Assembly (NCBI GenBank): GCA_030532365.1
Contig: JAUNLH010000005.1
Coordinates: 1-57,380, forward strand
Direction: 5' to 3'
DNA length: 57,380 bases
DNA from: Porphyromonas sp.
GTDB lineage: Bacteria; Bacteroidota; Bacteroidia; Bacteroidales; Porphyromonadaceae
Numbering within the stretch: the stretch's first letter is position 1; the number at the start of each line of letters is the position of its first letter. The translations under genes and the position numbers were made by a program. The notes beneath the pieces are model-generated. The model had not been told where the DNA came from and did not search any database. It was given only the letters and a program-made list of their open reading frames with translations. Of this stretch, positions 16,409-25,975 are shown in pieces.

Positions 16409-18193
16409 ATGATCCTCTGTATCGCAGAGAAGCCCTCCGCTGGGCGAGACATAGCACAGGTAATAGGAGCTACCACCCGCCGTGACGGATACATGGAGGG
16501 CAATGGCTACTGTGTCACTTGGACCTTTGGGCACCTTTGCCAGCTCAAGGATCCTGCTGACTATACACCCTATTGGCGGGCTTGGAGCTTGTCGCGCTTG
16601 CCGATGATACCTCAAAGGTTCGGTATCAAGCTGATACAAGACTCTGGTGTCGAAGCACAGTTTCAGGTGATCAAGAGCCTGGTAGCCAAGGCGGAGTATG
16701 TGATCAACTGCGGTGATGCGGGGCAGGAGGGCGAGCTGATACAGCGCTGGGTGCTGCAGCTTGCTGAGTGCAAGATCCCCATCAAGCGTCTCTGGCTCTC
16801 CTCGATGACACAGGAGGCGATCCGTGAGGCATTTCAAAACCTTAAGCCTAGCCAGGACTACGAGCGTCTCTACCATGCAGGGCTGGCGAGAGCCATAGGT
16901 GACTGGCTACTAGGTATCAATGGCACACGGCTCTATACCCTTAAGTATGGGGGTAATAGCTACGATCGCCAGATGCTTTCGGTGGGTAGGGTGCAGACTC
17001 CCACCTTGGCACTCATCGTCGACCGACACGAGGAGATCACAAACTTCGTATCCGAGCCCTACTGGGAGATCAAGACCCTCTACCGGGGTGCCCTCTTCGC
17101 CTCTACCAAAGGTCGCTACCAGAGTGCTGAGGAGGCGACCTCGGTGATGGAGCAGATCGCAGACTCGGATCTCTACATAAGGGATCTGAATAAGCGTAAG
17201 GGGAGCGAGGGCCCGCCACGGCTCTTCGACCTCACCAGCCTGCAGGTGGAGGCGAATAAAAAGTTTGCCTACGCTGCCGATGATACCCTAAGCATCATTC
17301 AGTCGCTCTACGAGAAGCGCCTCGTCACCTATCCCCGTGTTGATACCACCTACCTCACTGATGACATCTACCCCAAGTGCCCTGGCATACTAGCTGCCCT
17401 CCCTGCCCCTTATGCAGAACTAGCACAGCCACTCAGGGGGCACAAGCTACGCAAGTCCAAAAAGGTCTTTGACGCTAGCAAGGTCACTGACCACCATGCC
17501 ATCATCCCTACAGGTGAGCGACCTGGCGGGCTCTCACCTCAGGAGTATAATATCTACGATCTGATCGTGCGTCGGTTTATTGCCGTCTTTTACCCCGATA
17601 TGAAGTACGAGCAGACGACAGTGATGGCTGAGGTAGAGGAGATTGAGTTTAAGGCTACGGGGAGGGTCATTCTCGATGAGGGCTGGAGAGTGGTCTTTGC
17701 CAAAGAAGAACCCGCGGAGGAGGGCAAAGAGGAGAACGAAGATACCAACAAGGATCTACCGCCTTTTGTGGTTGGAGAGCATGGTCCTCACAAGCCCGAT
17801 CTCCTCGAGAAGCAGACCCGCCCACCGCGCTACTACACTGAGGCAACCCTCCTCACCGCCATGGAGACAGCAGGCAAGCTGGTAGAGGACGAGGAGCTAC
17901 AAGAGGCGATGAAGCAGAAGGGCATCGGGCGACCCTCTACGCGGGCAGCCATCATAGAGACACTACTCAAGCGCCGTTACATCCGCAAGGAGCGCAAAAA
18001 CCTCATCCCTACAGAGCTAGGTATCAGGCTGATACATACCATCAAAAACGAACTCCTTAAGAGTGTTCAGCTCACCGGTGAGTGGGAGTATAAGCTACGC
18101 CTCATCGACAAAGGCGAGTACAAGGCAGCCGACTTCCTCTCCGAGCTCAAGTCGATGCTCTGTGACATGGTTCTGGAGGTCAAGAATAGTTAG
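16409..18193 (+). CDS. topB: Type IA DNA topoisomerase (topoisomerase III)
   Basis: TopB relaxes and decatenates DNA by single-strand passage. The Toprim domain carries AEKPSAG at 6-12 and the acidic GDAGQEGEL motif at 102-110. The central domain contains SVGRVQTPTL (191-200). The nucleophilic Tyr308 lies in RLVTYPRVDTTYL, followed by DHHAIIPT and the GIGRPSTRA block. At 594 residues it is shorter than E. coli TopB (653) and ends without C-terminal zinc fingers, like many Bacteroidota chromosomal TopB proteins. A paralogue borne on a conjugative element is possible, but nothing nearby suggests one. Confidence 0.93.
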   Translation: MILCIAEKPSAGRDIAQVIGATTRRDGYMEGNGYCVTWTFGHLCQLKDPADYTPYWRAWSLSRLPMIPQRFGIKLIQDSGVEAQFQVIKSLVAKAEYVINCGDAGQEGELIQRWVLQLAECKIPIKRLWLSSMTQEAIREAFQNLKPSQDYERLYHAGLARAIGDWLLGINGTRLYTLKYGGNSYDRQMLSVGRVQTPTLALIVDRHEEITNFVSEPYWEIKTLYRGALFASTKGRYQSAEEATSVMEQIADSDLYIRDLNKRKGSEGPPRLFDLTSLQVEANKKFAYAADDTLSIIQSLYEKRLVTYPRVDTTYLTDDIYPKCPGILAALPAPYAELAQPLRGHKLRKSKKVFDASKVTDHHAIIPTGERPGGLSPQEYNIYDLIVRRFIAVFYPDMKYEQTTVMAEVEEIEFKATGRVILDEGWRVVFAKEEPAEEGKEENEDTNKDLPPFVVGEHGPHKPDLLEKQTRPPRYYTEATLLTAMETAGKLVEDEELQEAMKQKGIGRPSTRAAIIETLLKRRYIRKERKNLIPTELGIRLIHTIKNELLKSVQLTGEWEYKLRLIDKGEYKAADFLSELKSMLCDMVLEVKNS

Positions 18194-18265
18194 ACTTGTA
18201 GTTAATACTCTGTTCTATTGCTCAATTGTATTGGGTCGGGGTATTGTAGTCTTTTGATATTTTGC

Positions 18266-18273
18266 TATCTTTG
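18266..18273 (+). promoter_or_regulatory. Promoter of the efflux operon (ATTG-N19-TATCTTTG)
   Basis: TATCTTTG at 18266-18273 is preceded, 19 bp upstream, by ATTG ending at 18246 (consensus TTTG). The first ATG of the operon is at 18332, giving a leader of about 50 nt. Confidence 0.6.
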
Positions 18274-18331
18274 AAGGGTCTTTAGAGATAGCTCTCACTG
18301 AGCAGTAGCGATAATGGTAAATTGAAGAAGT

Positions 18332-19033
18332 ATGAGTCAAGAACGGCGTCCCATCGTAGAGGTGAGGGACTTGCACAAGACCTATGACGGTGCGCAGCCT
18401 TTGCATGTGCTGAAGGGGGTCTCACTTACAGTGTATGAGGGGGAGATGGTAGCTCTGATGGGGGCTAGTGGCTCTGGGAAGAGCACGCTCCTCAATGTGT
18501 TAGGGCTACTGGATACGTACGATGAGGGGAGCTATCTCCTAGATAATAGACTCATAGAGGACTCTCTCTCAGAGGATGACGCAGCTGACCTGAGAGGGCA
18601 TCATATCGGATTTGTCTTTCAGTCGTTCAACCTGATCCCATTCAAGAACGCTATCGAAAATGTCGCACTACCCCTTTATTACCAAGGGGTGCCACGCAAA
18701 GAGCGTGACGAGTTGGCAGCTCACTATCTCGACCAGGTGGGTCTGCTCGATTGGCAAGACCACCTGCCAAATGAGATGTCGGGCGGGCAGAAGCAGAGGG
18801 TCTCTATAGCACGGGCATTGATCACCAAGCCTACCCTTGTCCTTGCAGATGAGCCGACGGGAGCCCTGGATAGCAAGACCACCATCGAGGTGATGGACCT
18901 GCTGAAGAGGGTCAATAGGGAGCAAGGGGTCACCATGATCATTGTAACCCACGAGAAGGGTGTGGCTGAAATGTGCGAGAGAGTAATCCACATCAAGGAC
19001 GGGCTCATTGTAGACGGTCAGGGGGAGTACTAG
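18332..19033 (+). CDS. ABC transporter ATPase, MacB/LolD family
   Basis: A 233-residue ATPase of the o228/LolD family that powers MacB-type mechanotransmission pumps. Walker A is GASGSGKST (near 50), the Q-loop is VFQSFNLIPF, the signature is MSGGQKQR, Walker B is LVLADEPTGALD and the switch is IIVTHE. It is followed after 3 bp by two FtsX-type permeases, then an adaptor and a TolC-like protein. The set forms a complete tripartite export system spanning both membranes. The substrate (antibiotic, peptide or lipid) is not evident. Confidence 0.95.
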   Translation: MSQERRPIVEVRDLHKTYDGAQPLHVLKGVSLTVYEGEMVALMGASGSGKSTLLNVLGLLDTYDEGSYLLDNRLIEDSLSEDDAADLRGHHIGFVFQSFNLIPFKNAIENVALPLYYQGVPRKERDELAAHYLDQVGLLDWQDHLPNEMSGGQKQRVSIARALITKPTLVLADEPTGALDSKTTIEVMDLLKRVNREQGVTMIIVTHEKGVAEMCERVIHIKDGLIVDGQGEY

Positions 19034-19036
19034 ACG

Positions 19037-20326
19037 ATGAGCCTTAAGCTAAGAGAACTGACCGAATCCCTACGGAACAATAAGCTCCGAACCTTTCTGA
19101 CAGGATTTACCGTAGCCTGGGGCATCATCATCCTTGTGCTGATGCTTGGTGCAGGCAAGGGTGTGGAGAATGGGATCCGAGATATGGTGGCAAAGTTTGG
19201 TGGCACTCAGGTCTCTCTGAAGTACAATATTTATAGCACCGATATCGCCTATGCAGGCTTCCAAGAGGGGCGTGATCTCTACCTGACTCCGGAGCAGTTG
19301 AAGTATCTGCAGGAGACCAATGAGTTTCAGGTGAGGTCGATAGAGCCCTCTCTGACTGGTGTCAGGTTTAGGGAATTGACTTCTATCGCGGGGAGTGCCT
19401 ATCTCAACTTTGAGATGCTGACGAGCCGCCAGCAGGACTACAACCTAGTTGAGTTGGAGCGAGGCAGGATGTTCTCTAAGACTGAGCACGAAATGGGTGC
19501 CAGAGTGGTCCTCCTTGGTAGCTCCGGTGTCAGTAAGCTCTTTGAGCAGGGGACGGATCCAATAGGTCAGATGGTGAGGATTGAGGGTGTGAGCTTTGAG
19601 GTGGTGGGTGTCATCAAGTCGTCTTCGCCCTTCTTCAGCTCCTACACCATCCCATACAACACATACATGACGCTCTATCCCAATGAGAGATTTAAGATTA
19701 AGAGCTTCGTCGTCTACCCCAGAGAGAACGGAACAGCGGCACTCGGCAAAGTGGAGGAGAGCATCAAGGCACAAATCTACAACATGCTTCGCATCGATCC
19801 CGACGATAATGGTGCTATGTGGATACAGGGGAGTGTGGACTTCGGAAAGACGATGGAGCAGATCTTTATCATGCTACAGTTGCTACTCTGGGTGATGGGT
19901 ATTGGGAGCTTAAGTATCGGCACGATCGGGGTCTCCAATATCATGTATGTCACCATCCAAGAGCGGATGCGAGAGATCGGGATCCGTAAAGCCCTAGGAG
20001 CCAAGCCACGGCATATCATGACGATGGTGCTCGGAGAGAGCCTATTACTCTCGGTGGGTTCTGGCTTAATAGGGCTTGGGATCGGGTTTCTACTGATCCA
20101 GATCCTCGACTATGTCTCCGCTGCCAACAATTGGGGCTCCAGCTCCTTCCCTACCGGTTTTGGTGAAGAGATGACCTACAGCTTTTTTAGCAACCCAGAG
20201 ATGAGCTTTTCAGTAGCCTTTGGTGCGCTGGTCGTGCTTGTAGTTGCAGGGCTGATAGCTGGGTATGGGCCAGCGAAGAAAGCAATTAAGATACCAGCCA
20301 TTGAGGCAATGAGAGATACGAAATGA
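19037..20326 (+). CDS. MacB-like ABC transporter permease, first copy
   Basis: A 429-residue permease with the MacB fold. It has an N-terminal helix in FLTGFTVAWGIIILVLMLGA (about 20-40), a periplasmic MacB-PCD domain, and three C-terminal helices. The diagnostic block SIGTIGVSNIMYVTIQER then REIGIRKALGAKP (about 294-325) is present. Its stop overlaps the start of the second permease by 4 nt (ATGA). The pair of similar but non-identical permeases suggests a heterodimeric pump. Confidence 0.93.
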   Translation: MSLKLRELTESLRNNKLRTFLTGFTVAWGIIILVLMLGAGKGVENGIRDMVAKFGGTQVSLKYNIYSTDIAYAGFQEGRDLYLTPEQLKYLQETNEFQVRSIEPSLTGVRFRELTSIAGSAYLNFEMLTSRQQDYNLVELERGRMFSKTEHEMGARVVLLGSSGVSKLFEQGTDPIGQMVRIEGVSFEVVGVIKSSSPFFSSYTIPYNTYMTLYPNERFKIKSFVVYPRENGTAALGKVEESIKAQIYNMLRIDPDDNGAMWIQGSVDFGKTMEQIFIMLQLLLWVMGIGSLSIGTIGVSNIMYVTIQERMREIGIRKALGAKPRHIMTMVLGESLLLSVGSGLIGLGIGFLLIQILDYVSAANNWGSSSFPTGFGEEMTYSFFSNPEMSFSVAFGALVVLVVAGLIAGYGPAKKAIKIPAIEAMRDTK

Positions 20327-21600
20327 GACGACTCTTTGGTAAAGAACAGTGGGATGAGCTCTGGTATACACTCAGGAGCAATAAGAAGCGAAGCCTGGTC
20401 ACTTCTCTGGGCGTCTTCGCAGGTATGTTTTTCTTCACTGTACTGATGGGGTTGGGTATTGGGCTCTCCAACTCTGCGATGTCGGTACTCGATGGTGTCT
20501 CCCATGAGGCTGTTGTCTACACGCCTGGGCGCACCACCATGCCCTACCAGGGATACAAGGCAAAGCGGACGATTATGCCCAACTACAGAGATTACCATAG
20601 CCTGCTGTATAATGCCAAGACAATCAAGGATTTGGCAGCGGTGGTCAACTATAACGAAGCGGAGGCATTTGGTGATACCCAGGTGCGTATCGGCAATAAG
20701 AGCAAGGATGTCCAGGTGTTCGGCTTATCGTACAGCTTCAGCACTAGCATCATTACAGTGATTGTACTGCACGGTAGATACATGAAGGAGGAGGAGATCG
20801 AAAATGGCGTGCCAGTCTGTGTGATAGGGGTGGATGTTGCAGAGGTGTTTTACCCTGATGATCCGACCCAAGTGATTGGTAAGTACGCAGATATAGGGGG
20901 CGTCGCCTACCGTGTGGTGGGGGTGGTATCTCGCTACTCAGATGCTGTGAAGATGGGCTTTGACATCAACGAATCCATACAAATTCCGCTTAAGAATGCG
21001 GTCAAAAACAACTACGACAAGTTTGTCATGCTGATGGCAAACCCCAAGCCTGGAGTCACGAAAGATGAGATGGTCGATGAGATCTTCAGCCACCTCTCCC
21101 GCCAGCACCACATCCATCCAGAGGACACCGACTCCATCATCCCTCTCGAAACTGGGACATCTATAGAGATGCTCAATATGATCCGGAGAGGTATCTTCAT
21201 CCTCATCTGGATTGCTGGGCTGGGGACCATCATCTCTGGTGTCATTGGGGTTTCAAACATCCTCCTAGTGACTGTGCGGGAGAGACAGCGCGAGATAGGT
21301 GTCCGTCGAGCTCTAGGAGCCAAGCCTCGTGATATTACCCTACAGTTTATGGCAGAGTCCGTTGCGATCATTCTGATGGCAGGTATCGCTGGGACACTTC
21401 TAGGTATCATTCTTACCCTAGCCATAGGTCAGGTGGCGGAGATGACACCCATAGGCGACTATCTATCAAGACCTTATCCCACCCCAGCTGTGCTGGTATT
21501 CTCTGTCATGCTGATGATATTCTGCGGGGTACTTGCAGGTCTCCTGCCTGTGAGGCAAGCGCTGAAGATCAAAGCGATAGATGCTATAAGAGACGAATAA
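20323..21600 (+). CDS. MacB-like ABC transporter permease, second copy
   Basis: A 425-residue paralogue of the preceding permease with the same topology: N-terminal helix near 28-48, periplasmic MacB-PCD domain, three C-terminal helices. The ISGVIGVSNILLVTVRER and REIGVRRALGAKP block is conserved. Coupled by a 4-nt overlap to the first permease. With one ATPase gene for two permeases, a heterodimer with two ATPase copies is the simplest model. Confidence 0.93.
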   Translation: MRRLFGKEQWDELWYTLRSNKKRSLVTSLGVFAGMFFFTVLMGLGIGLSNSAMSVLDGVSHEAVVYTPGRTTMPYQGYKAKRTIMPNYRDYHSLLYNAKTIKDLAAVVNYNEAEAFGDTQVRIGNKSKDVQVFGLSYSFSTSIITVIVLHGRYMKEEEIENGVPVCVIGVDVAEVFYPDDPTQVIGKYADIGGVAYRVVGVVSRYSDAVKMGFDINESIQIPLKNAVKNNYDKFVMLMANPKPGVTKDEMVDEIFSHLSRQHHIHPEDTDSIIPLETGTSIEMLNMIRRGIFILIWIAGLGTIISGVIGVSNILLVTVRERQREIGVRRALGAKPRDITLQFMAESVAIILMAGIAGTLLGIILTLAIGQVAEMTPIGDYLSRPYPTPAVLVFSVMLMIFCGVLAGLLPVRQALKIKAIDAIRDE

Positions 21601-21619
21601 TTATAGTTAGATAATAATC

Positions 21620-22744
21620 ATGTCAGATCTCAAGAAAAAAAAGAAAAAGAGGAGCAAGACCTTTGTATGGATCATCGGTGCCGTGTTCGTGATAGGCCTG
21701 GTGGGTATACTTCTTAATAAGACAAAGCCTACAGGCACTGAGTATCAGCTTGTAACGCCGACCTCCAATGATACCATACGCTGGACTACGGTCCTTACGG
21801 GCGCCATCGAGCCTCGCGATGAGGTGATGGTCAAGCCGCAAATGAATGGCATCGTCGCGGAGCTCCTACACCAGCCAGGCGACTACGTAGAGGTGGGCGA
21901 ACTGCTTGCCCGCATACAGCTTGTGCCGGACGTTGCTATGATACAAAATGCCTCTGCGAGGGTCGAAGCCGCCCGCGTCAAGCTCAATCAGCTCAAGGAG
22001 GTATACAACCGTGACAAACAGCTCTTTGAGGAGGATATCCTCGCACGTGAGCAGTATGAGCAGAGCTACTCTGCCTACAAGAGTGCCGAGATTGACCTCA
22101 ACTCTGCCATCGAGGCACTAGAGCTTGCCACTAAGGGCTCTAGCGCTCGCACTGCCAACCAAAATAACACGCTCGTCCGTGCCACCGTCAGCGGTACGAT
22201 CCTAGAGCAACCGGTCAAAGTGGGTACCAATGTGATTCAGGCAAATAACTTCAGCGAGGGTACGACCGTTGTAAGCATTGCGGACCTGACCGACCTCCTC
22301 TTTGTCGGCGATGTCAATGAGAGCGACGTCAATAGTGTGGAGACGGGTGTCGAGGTAACCATCCGCATCGGAGCTCTGCCAGACCGTTCTTTCCCCGCGG
22401 TGGTGGAGTACATCTCTCCTAAAGGGGTAGATAAGAGTGGTACCATCCTATACGAGATCAAGGCAGCACTTACTAGCAATGACCTAGAAGGCATCAGAGC
22501 CGGCTTCTCCAGCAATGCTGAGGTGGAGCTAAACCGTGTGGAAGGCGTGATGAGTGTCCCTGAGAGCTGTATCACCTACGATGCGGGTAGGGCGTACGTC
22601 CATGTCTCTACCAATGGAGGCAACAGTGAGAAGGACTTCGAGCCTCGAGAGGTGGTGCTAGGACTGTCCGATGGGCTTACCGTCGAAGTTAAGAGCGGGC
22701 TCAATGGCGATGAGCAACTGCGTGGCAATCGACTAGGACTATAA
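21620..22744 (+). CDS. Periplasmic adaptor (HlyD/MacA-like membrane fusion protein)
   Basis: A 374-residue adaptor linking the inner-membrane pump to the outer-membrane channel. A lysine-rich cytoplasmic start (KKKKKKRSK) precedes one membrane anchor (FVWIIGAVFVIGLVGILL). Half-lipoyl segments lie near 65-100 (VMVKPQMNGIVAELLHQPGD) and 185-205 (ATVSGTILEQPVKVGTNV), enclosing an alpha-helical hairpin about 95-180. Beta-barrel and membrane-proximal domains follow. It begins 19 bp after the second permease. Confidence 0.93.
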   Translation: MSDLKKKKKKRSKTFVWIIGAVFVIGLVGILLNKTKPTGTEYQLVTPTSNDTIRWTTVLTGAIEPRDEVMVKPQMNGIVAELLHQPGDYVEVGELLARIQLVPDVAMIQNASARVEAARVKLNQLKEVYNRDKQLFEEDILAREQYEQSYSAYKSAEIDLNSAIEALELATKGSSARTANQNNTLVRATVSGTILEQPVKVGTNVIQANNFSEGTTVVSIADLTDLLFVGDVNESDVNSVETGVEVTIRIGALPDRSFPAVVEYISPKGVDKSGTILYEIKAALTSNDLEGIRAGFSSNAEVELNRVEGVMSVPESCITYDAGRAYVHVSTNGGNSEKDFEPREVVLGLSDGLTVEVKSGLNGDEQLRGNRLGL

Positions 22745-22757
22745 AGTGAGATCAGCC

Positions 22758-24134
22758 ATGAGTAAGAATAGAGTTTATAGCCTCCTCACCGCACTACTAG
22801 CGCCGTTGTTGCTCCTCCAAGCACAGGACAAGGCGACCCTCCCGCCTACCATGTCGCTCTCACAGTGTATCGACTATGCACTCGATCACAGTCCACTCTT
22901 ACTGCCTGTGGAGCAGCGCATTACACTTCTTGAGGTTACATATAGTGCTGCCCGCCAGTCGTTTCTCCCAAGTGTGGCAGCGTCAATTGGGGAAAATGCC
23001 TCCTTCGGTCGCTCGCAGGGCAAGGATGGCGTCTACCGAGATATCTCCAGCGCCACTACTGGCTTTCAGATCGGAGGTCAGGTGTCTCTCTTTGAGGGTG
23101 GGCGCAAGTGGTATGAACTGAAGCGGAGCGAAGCCGCCCTAGAGACCGCAGGGTATATCATGAGTGAGACATTCGACCAGATACAGCTACAGGTGACTTC
23201 GAGCTACATCTCACTCCTCTTGGCGAAGCAGATCGCACTCATTGCGGAGGAGAACTTATCCCTCTCCAAGACCCAGCTCCAGCAGGTGCAGAAGCAGGTC
23301 GAGCTGGGCAAGCTACCCCGCTCCCGCGAGATAGAGCTGGAGAGCCAGATCGGGCAAGACCAGCTCAACGTAGCACAGACCAAAGCCGACGTAGAGCGGG
23401 CGCGCAAGACCCTGCTCCTCGACATGGGGGTCTACGATGCGGAGAGAGCCGCAGAGACGACCGTCTTTACCGAGACAGAGCCAGAGCTACTTATCCAGCG
23501 CCTGGAGAGACAAAAGCCTATCGTGCAGGATGAGGAGTGGGTACTCCCCACTACCTACTTGCTACAAAAAGATGTGGAGATGGCTACCTACGACGTCAAG
23601 CGTGCACAGGCGCTTTACTACCCAACCCTCTCTCTCAGTGGTGGTTACTCCAATAATTATTACTACAACCTCAACAATCAGGAGACCTTTCCCAATATCC
23701 CCTTTGCCGATCAGATCAAGCAAAATGGTCGCTCATACGTCGGCATCACACTGCAGATCCCTATCTACCAGCAGGGACAGCGACAGATGCAGGTGCGCCA
23801 GCAGAAGTTGCAGCAGGCAAACCTCCAAAGCAAGCTGATACAGAGGAGATTTGAGGATGAGCGAAACATCACGCTCGCTGAGACCGATCTTCAGAAGGCA
23901 CGAGAGCAGTACACTATCTCTCAGCGCAATGTGGAGCTGACCACAAAAGCACTCGATATCGCAGATAAGGAGTACAAGGCAGGACGCATCACCACTTACG
24001 AGTGGGATCAGGCAAAGAACCGCCGTGCGCAGGCGCAAGCCACCTACATGCAGGCGATCTACAACCGCCTGCTACGCACCATCAATCTTACCTACTTTAG
24101 GACTGGGGAGATACCCCTCTATCTCGCTGAGTGA
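22758..24134 (+). CDS. TolC-family outer-membrane efflux protein
   Basis: The outer-membrane channel of the tripartite pump. A signal peptide (LLTALLAPLLLLQAQ) is followed by MSLSQCIDYALDHSPLL, the classic start of the first TolC repeat. Two long coiled-coil repeats cover about residues 30-230 and 250-455, and the beta-strand segment YYPTLSLSGGYSNNYYYN lies in the second. About 458 residues from the ATG at 22758; a GTG at 22746 would add four. It is the last gene of the operon and ends 24 bp from the convergent folC stop. Confidence 0.93.
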   Translation: MSKNRVYSLLTALLAPLLLLQAQDKATLPPTMSLSQCIDYALDHSPLLLPVEQRITLLEVTYSAARQSFLPSVAASIGENASFGRSQGKDGVYRDISSATTGFQIGGQVSLFEGGRKWYELKRSEAALETAGYIMSETFDQIQLQVTSSYISLLLAKQIALIAEENLSLSKTQLQQVQKQVELGKLPRSREIELESQIGQDQLNVAQTKADVERARKTLLLDMGVYDAERAAETTVFTETEPELLIQRLERQKPIVQDEEWVLPTTYLLQKDVEMATYDVKRAQALYYPTLSLSGGYSNNYYYNLNNQETFPNIPFADQIKQNGRSYVGITLQIPIYQQGQRQMQVRQQKLQQANLQSKLIQRRFEDERNITLAETDLQKAREQYTISQRNVELTTKALDIADKEYKAGRITTYEWDQAKNRRAQAQATYMQAIYNRLLRTINLTYFRTGEIPLYLAE

Positions 24135-24158
24135 TAACTGAAAAGGAGCCTTCCCCGA

Positions 24159-25475
24159 CTACCTAGGCAGACGACCGAGGAGTTCGCCTACGAGGAAGTT
24201 GCTCCCACCTACAAAGAGTGTCCCTACACCTAGCTCCTTAGCTAGCTGTAGGGCATTTTTGTATGCCGTAAGCACATCCGGCTCCACCAAGAGTGGGGTA
24301 ATGCCTGCTTTTAAGGCATGGCCTGCTAGCTGCTCCGCAGTCATGGAGCGCTCTCCCTGAGCGTGACTGATCACAAGGCGTACCCCCTTGGGCAGGCGCC
24401 TCAATACCGAGTCTACATCTTTGTCGGCAGCCATGCCCAGGAGCACCATCAGCCCGCCATCCTCTTGCCATTCGCTCATCATCCCTTGAAGGTAGTTCCA
24501 CGCGCCCTCATTGTGCCCTGTGTCGATCAGCACACGAGGAGCCGACGCTTGTAGCACCTCTAGCCGACCTCTCAGCCCCACTTGTGCCACCTTTGCCATA
24601 CCACGAGCCACCGCATCGGCAGTCACCTTGAGACCTTGCTCATCGAGGAGCCTTAAGGAGGTGAGTACGCTCTTCACATTTTCCACTTGATGACCACCCG
24701 AGAGCGGGGAGAAAAAAGTGCCATAATGGACCGTCTCGTACTCTACTCCTGCATCGTGGTGAAGCCCAGTCTCGTGGTGCTCTATCACCTCATCGCTCTG
24801 GTCTGCCAGCGTCAGAGGCGCCCCCAGCTCCTCAGCTCTCGCTCGGATCACTTCGAGCACCTCCTCCTCCCGACTACGCCCCAGCACCACAGGGACACCC
24901 GGCTTGATGATGCCTGCCTTTTCGTGTGCAATCTTCCCCAGTGTATCACCCAAGTAGGCGACATGGTCCATACTCACGTTGGTGATGATAGAGACGAGCG
25001 GCGTGATCACATTGGTACTATCAAGTCGCCCACCCATACCTACCTCTATCACAGCTATGTCCACACCCTGATCACGAAAGTAAGAAAAAGCCATCGCAGT
25101 GGTAAGCTCGAAAAATGATGGTGCCAAACCCTCTGGGATGCGTGGACGGAACTCCTCCACAAAGGAGACCACATACTCCTCGCTGATCATCTCGCCATTG
25201 ATGCGGATGCGCTCCCGAAAGTCAATCAGGTGTGGCGACGTAAAGAGCCCAACCCTCCATCCCATCTCCTGCAACACCGAGGCGAGCATCGAGCTAGTGG
25301 AGCCCTTGCCGTTGGTGCCTGCGACATGGATGGTACGGAGGTCTCGCTCCGGATGGCCGCACAGTTCGAGTAGGGCATCCACCCGCTCCAGACCGGGCTT
25401 ATAGGCGCTGCCACCTATGTTTTGAAAAACAGGTAGTTGCGTAAAGAGATAATCAAGAGTTTCCTGGTATGTCAT
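24159..25475 (-). CDS. folC: Bifunctional dihydrofolate/folylpolyglutamate synthase
   Basis: FolC adds glutamate to dihydropteroate and to reduced folates. The Mur-ligase-type ATP site HVAGTNGKGSTSSMLASVL is near residues 50-68. FTSPHLIDFRERIRING is the FolC signature, followed by EVGMGGRLDSTNVI and the C-terminal LIDTGHNEGAW. The reading frame extends upstream to 25553, but a -7 box at 25507-25515 places the transcript start inside that extension. The ATG at 25475 (MTYQETLDYLF) is therefore the true start, giving 438 residues. Confidence 0.94.
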   Translation of the reverse strand: MTYQETLDYLFTQLPVFQNIGGSAYKPGLERVDALLELCGHPERDLRTIHVAGTNGKGSTSSMLASVLQEMGWRVGLFTSPHLIDFRERIRINGEMISEEYVVSFVEEFRPRIPEGLAPSFFELTTAMAFSYFRDQGVDIAVIEVGMGGRLDSTNVITPLVSIITNVSMDHVAYLGDTLGKIAHEKAGIIKPGVPVVLGRSREEEVLEVIRARAEELGAPLTLADQSDEVIEHHETGLHHDAGVEYETVHYGTFFSPLSGGHQVENVKSVLTSLRLLDEQGLKVTADAVARGMAKVAQVGLRGRLEVLQASAPRVLIDTGHNEGAWNYLQGMMSEWQEDGGLMVLLGMAADKDVDSVLRRLPKGVRLVISHAQGERSMTAEQLAGHALKAGITPLLVEPDVLTAYKNALQLAKELGVGTLFVGGSNFLVGELLGRLPR

Positions 25476-25506
25476 AGTATCATCAATCTTTAACCAATGT
25501 AATACC

Positions 25507-25515
25507 GCAAAGTTA
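25507..25515 (-). promoter_or_regulatory. folC: -7 box TAACTTTGC for folC
   Basis: On the minus strand TAACTTTG followed by C matches the consensus, 32 bp before the ATG at 25475. It decides the folC start because the longer frame would begin upstream of it. Confidence 0.6.
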
Positions 25516-25636
25516 TTTCTTTTTCTCCATACCCCCTCCCCATCACCTCCCAATCTCGCATTTTACCGAAATTAGGTACAGAAAAAACGATAGAGGGAGG
25601 TGCGAAAAATCGGAGATCGGAACCTCGGTAAATTTT

Positions 25637-25715
25637 CGTTGGGACCTTCGACACATCTAAGTTCGGAACTTCGATGCACCTAAGTTCCCAACTTAGATTT
25701 TTTAAGTTCGGAGGT
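25637..25715. repeat. Family A palindrome array, copy A3 (four units, reversed)
   Basis: Units are centred at 25641 (GGG, arms decayed), 25664 (CGG), 25687 (CCC) and 25709 (CGG), spaced 23, 23 and 22. The AAATTT flank (rc of ACCGAGGTT) on the left shows that the array is inverted relative to A2. Read in the common orientation the centres are CCG, GGG, CCG, CCC, and both the 2-3 and 3-4 spacers are flipped relative to A4 and A6. It lies between folC and uvrA. The rest of 25516-25900 shows no gene, and no full family B copy is present. Confidence 0.88.
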
Positions 25716-25910
25716 TGCGGAGTTTTCCGTTCGGTACTGGCTTTGGTGGAGGGTGCCAGCTGGAGGTGTTTTTTGTGCGATGGGAGGCAATAGAGGTGTG
25801 CAAGGTGTCGACTTGTGACATAGGGATGAGATGAGGTGGCAGTTGGTTCTTTTTGCAATTTTGATGGGAGGAGAGAGGGGAACTCCTTCGAGAATGGGCA
25901 GAATATTGAG

Positions 25911-25918
25911 TACATTTG
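25911..25918 (+). promoter_or_regulatory. uvrA: -7 box TACATTTG for uvrA
   Basis: An exact TAnnTTTG box 58 bp before the uvrA ATG. A TTCG about 20 bp further upstream may stand in for the -33 TTTG. Confidence 0.55.
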
Positions 25919-25975
25919 CAAGAATATCAATGTGCATAAAAATTTGGTACAAGATACGGAAGGGAGTACCTACTT

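Noticed and set aside
25490..25952. Minus-strand frames between folC and uvrA
   Set aside because: They cross array A3 and the folC and uvrA promoter boxes and show no recognisable protein pattern.
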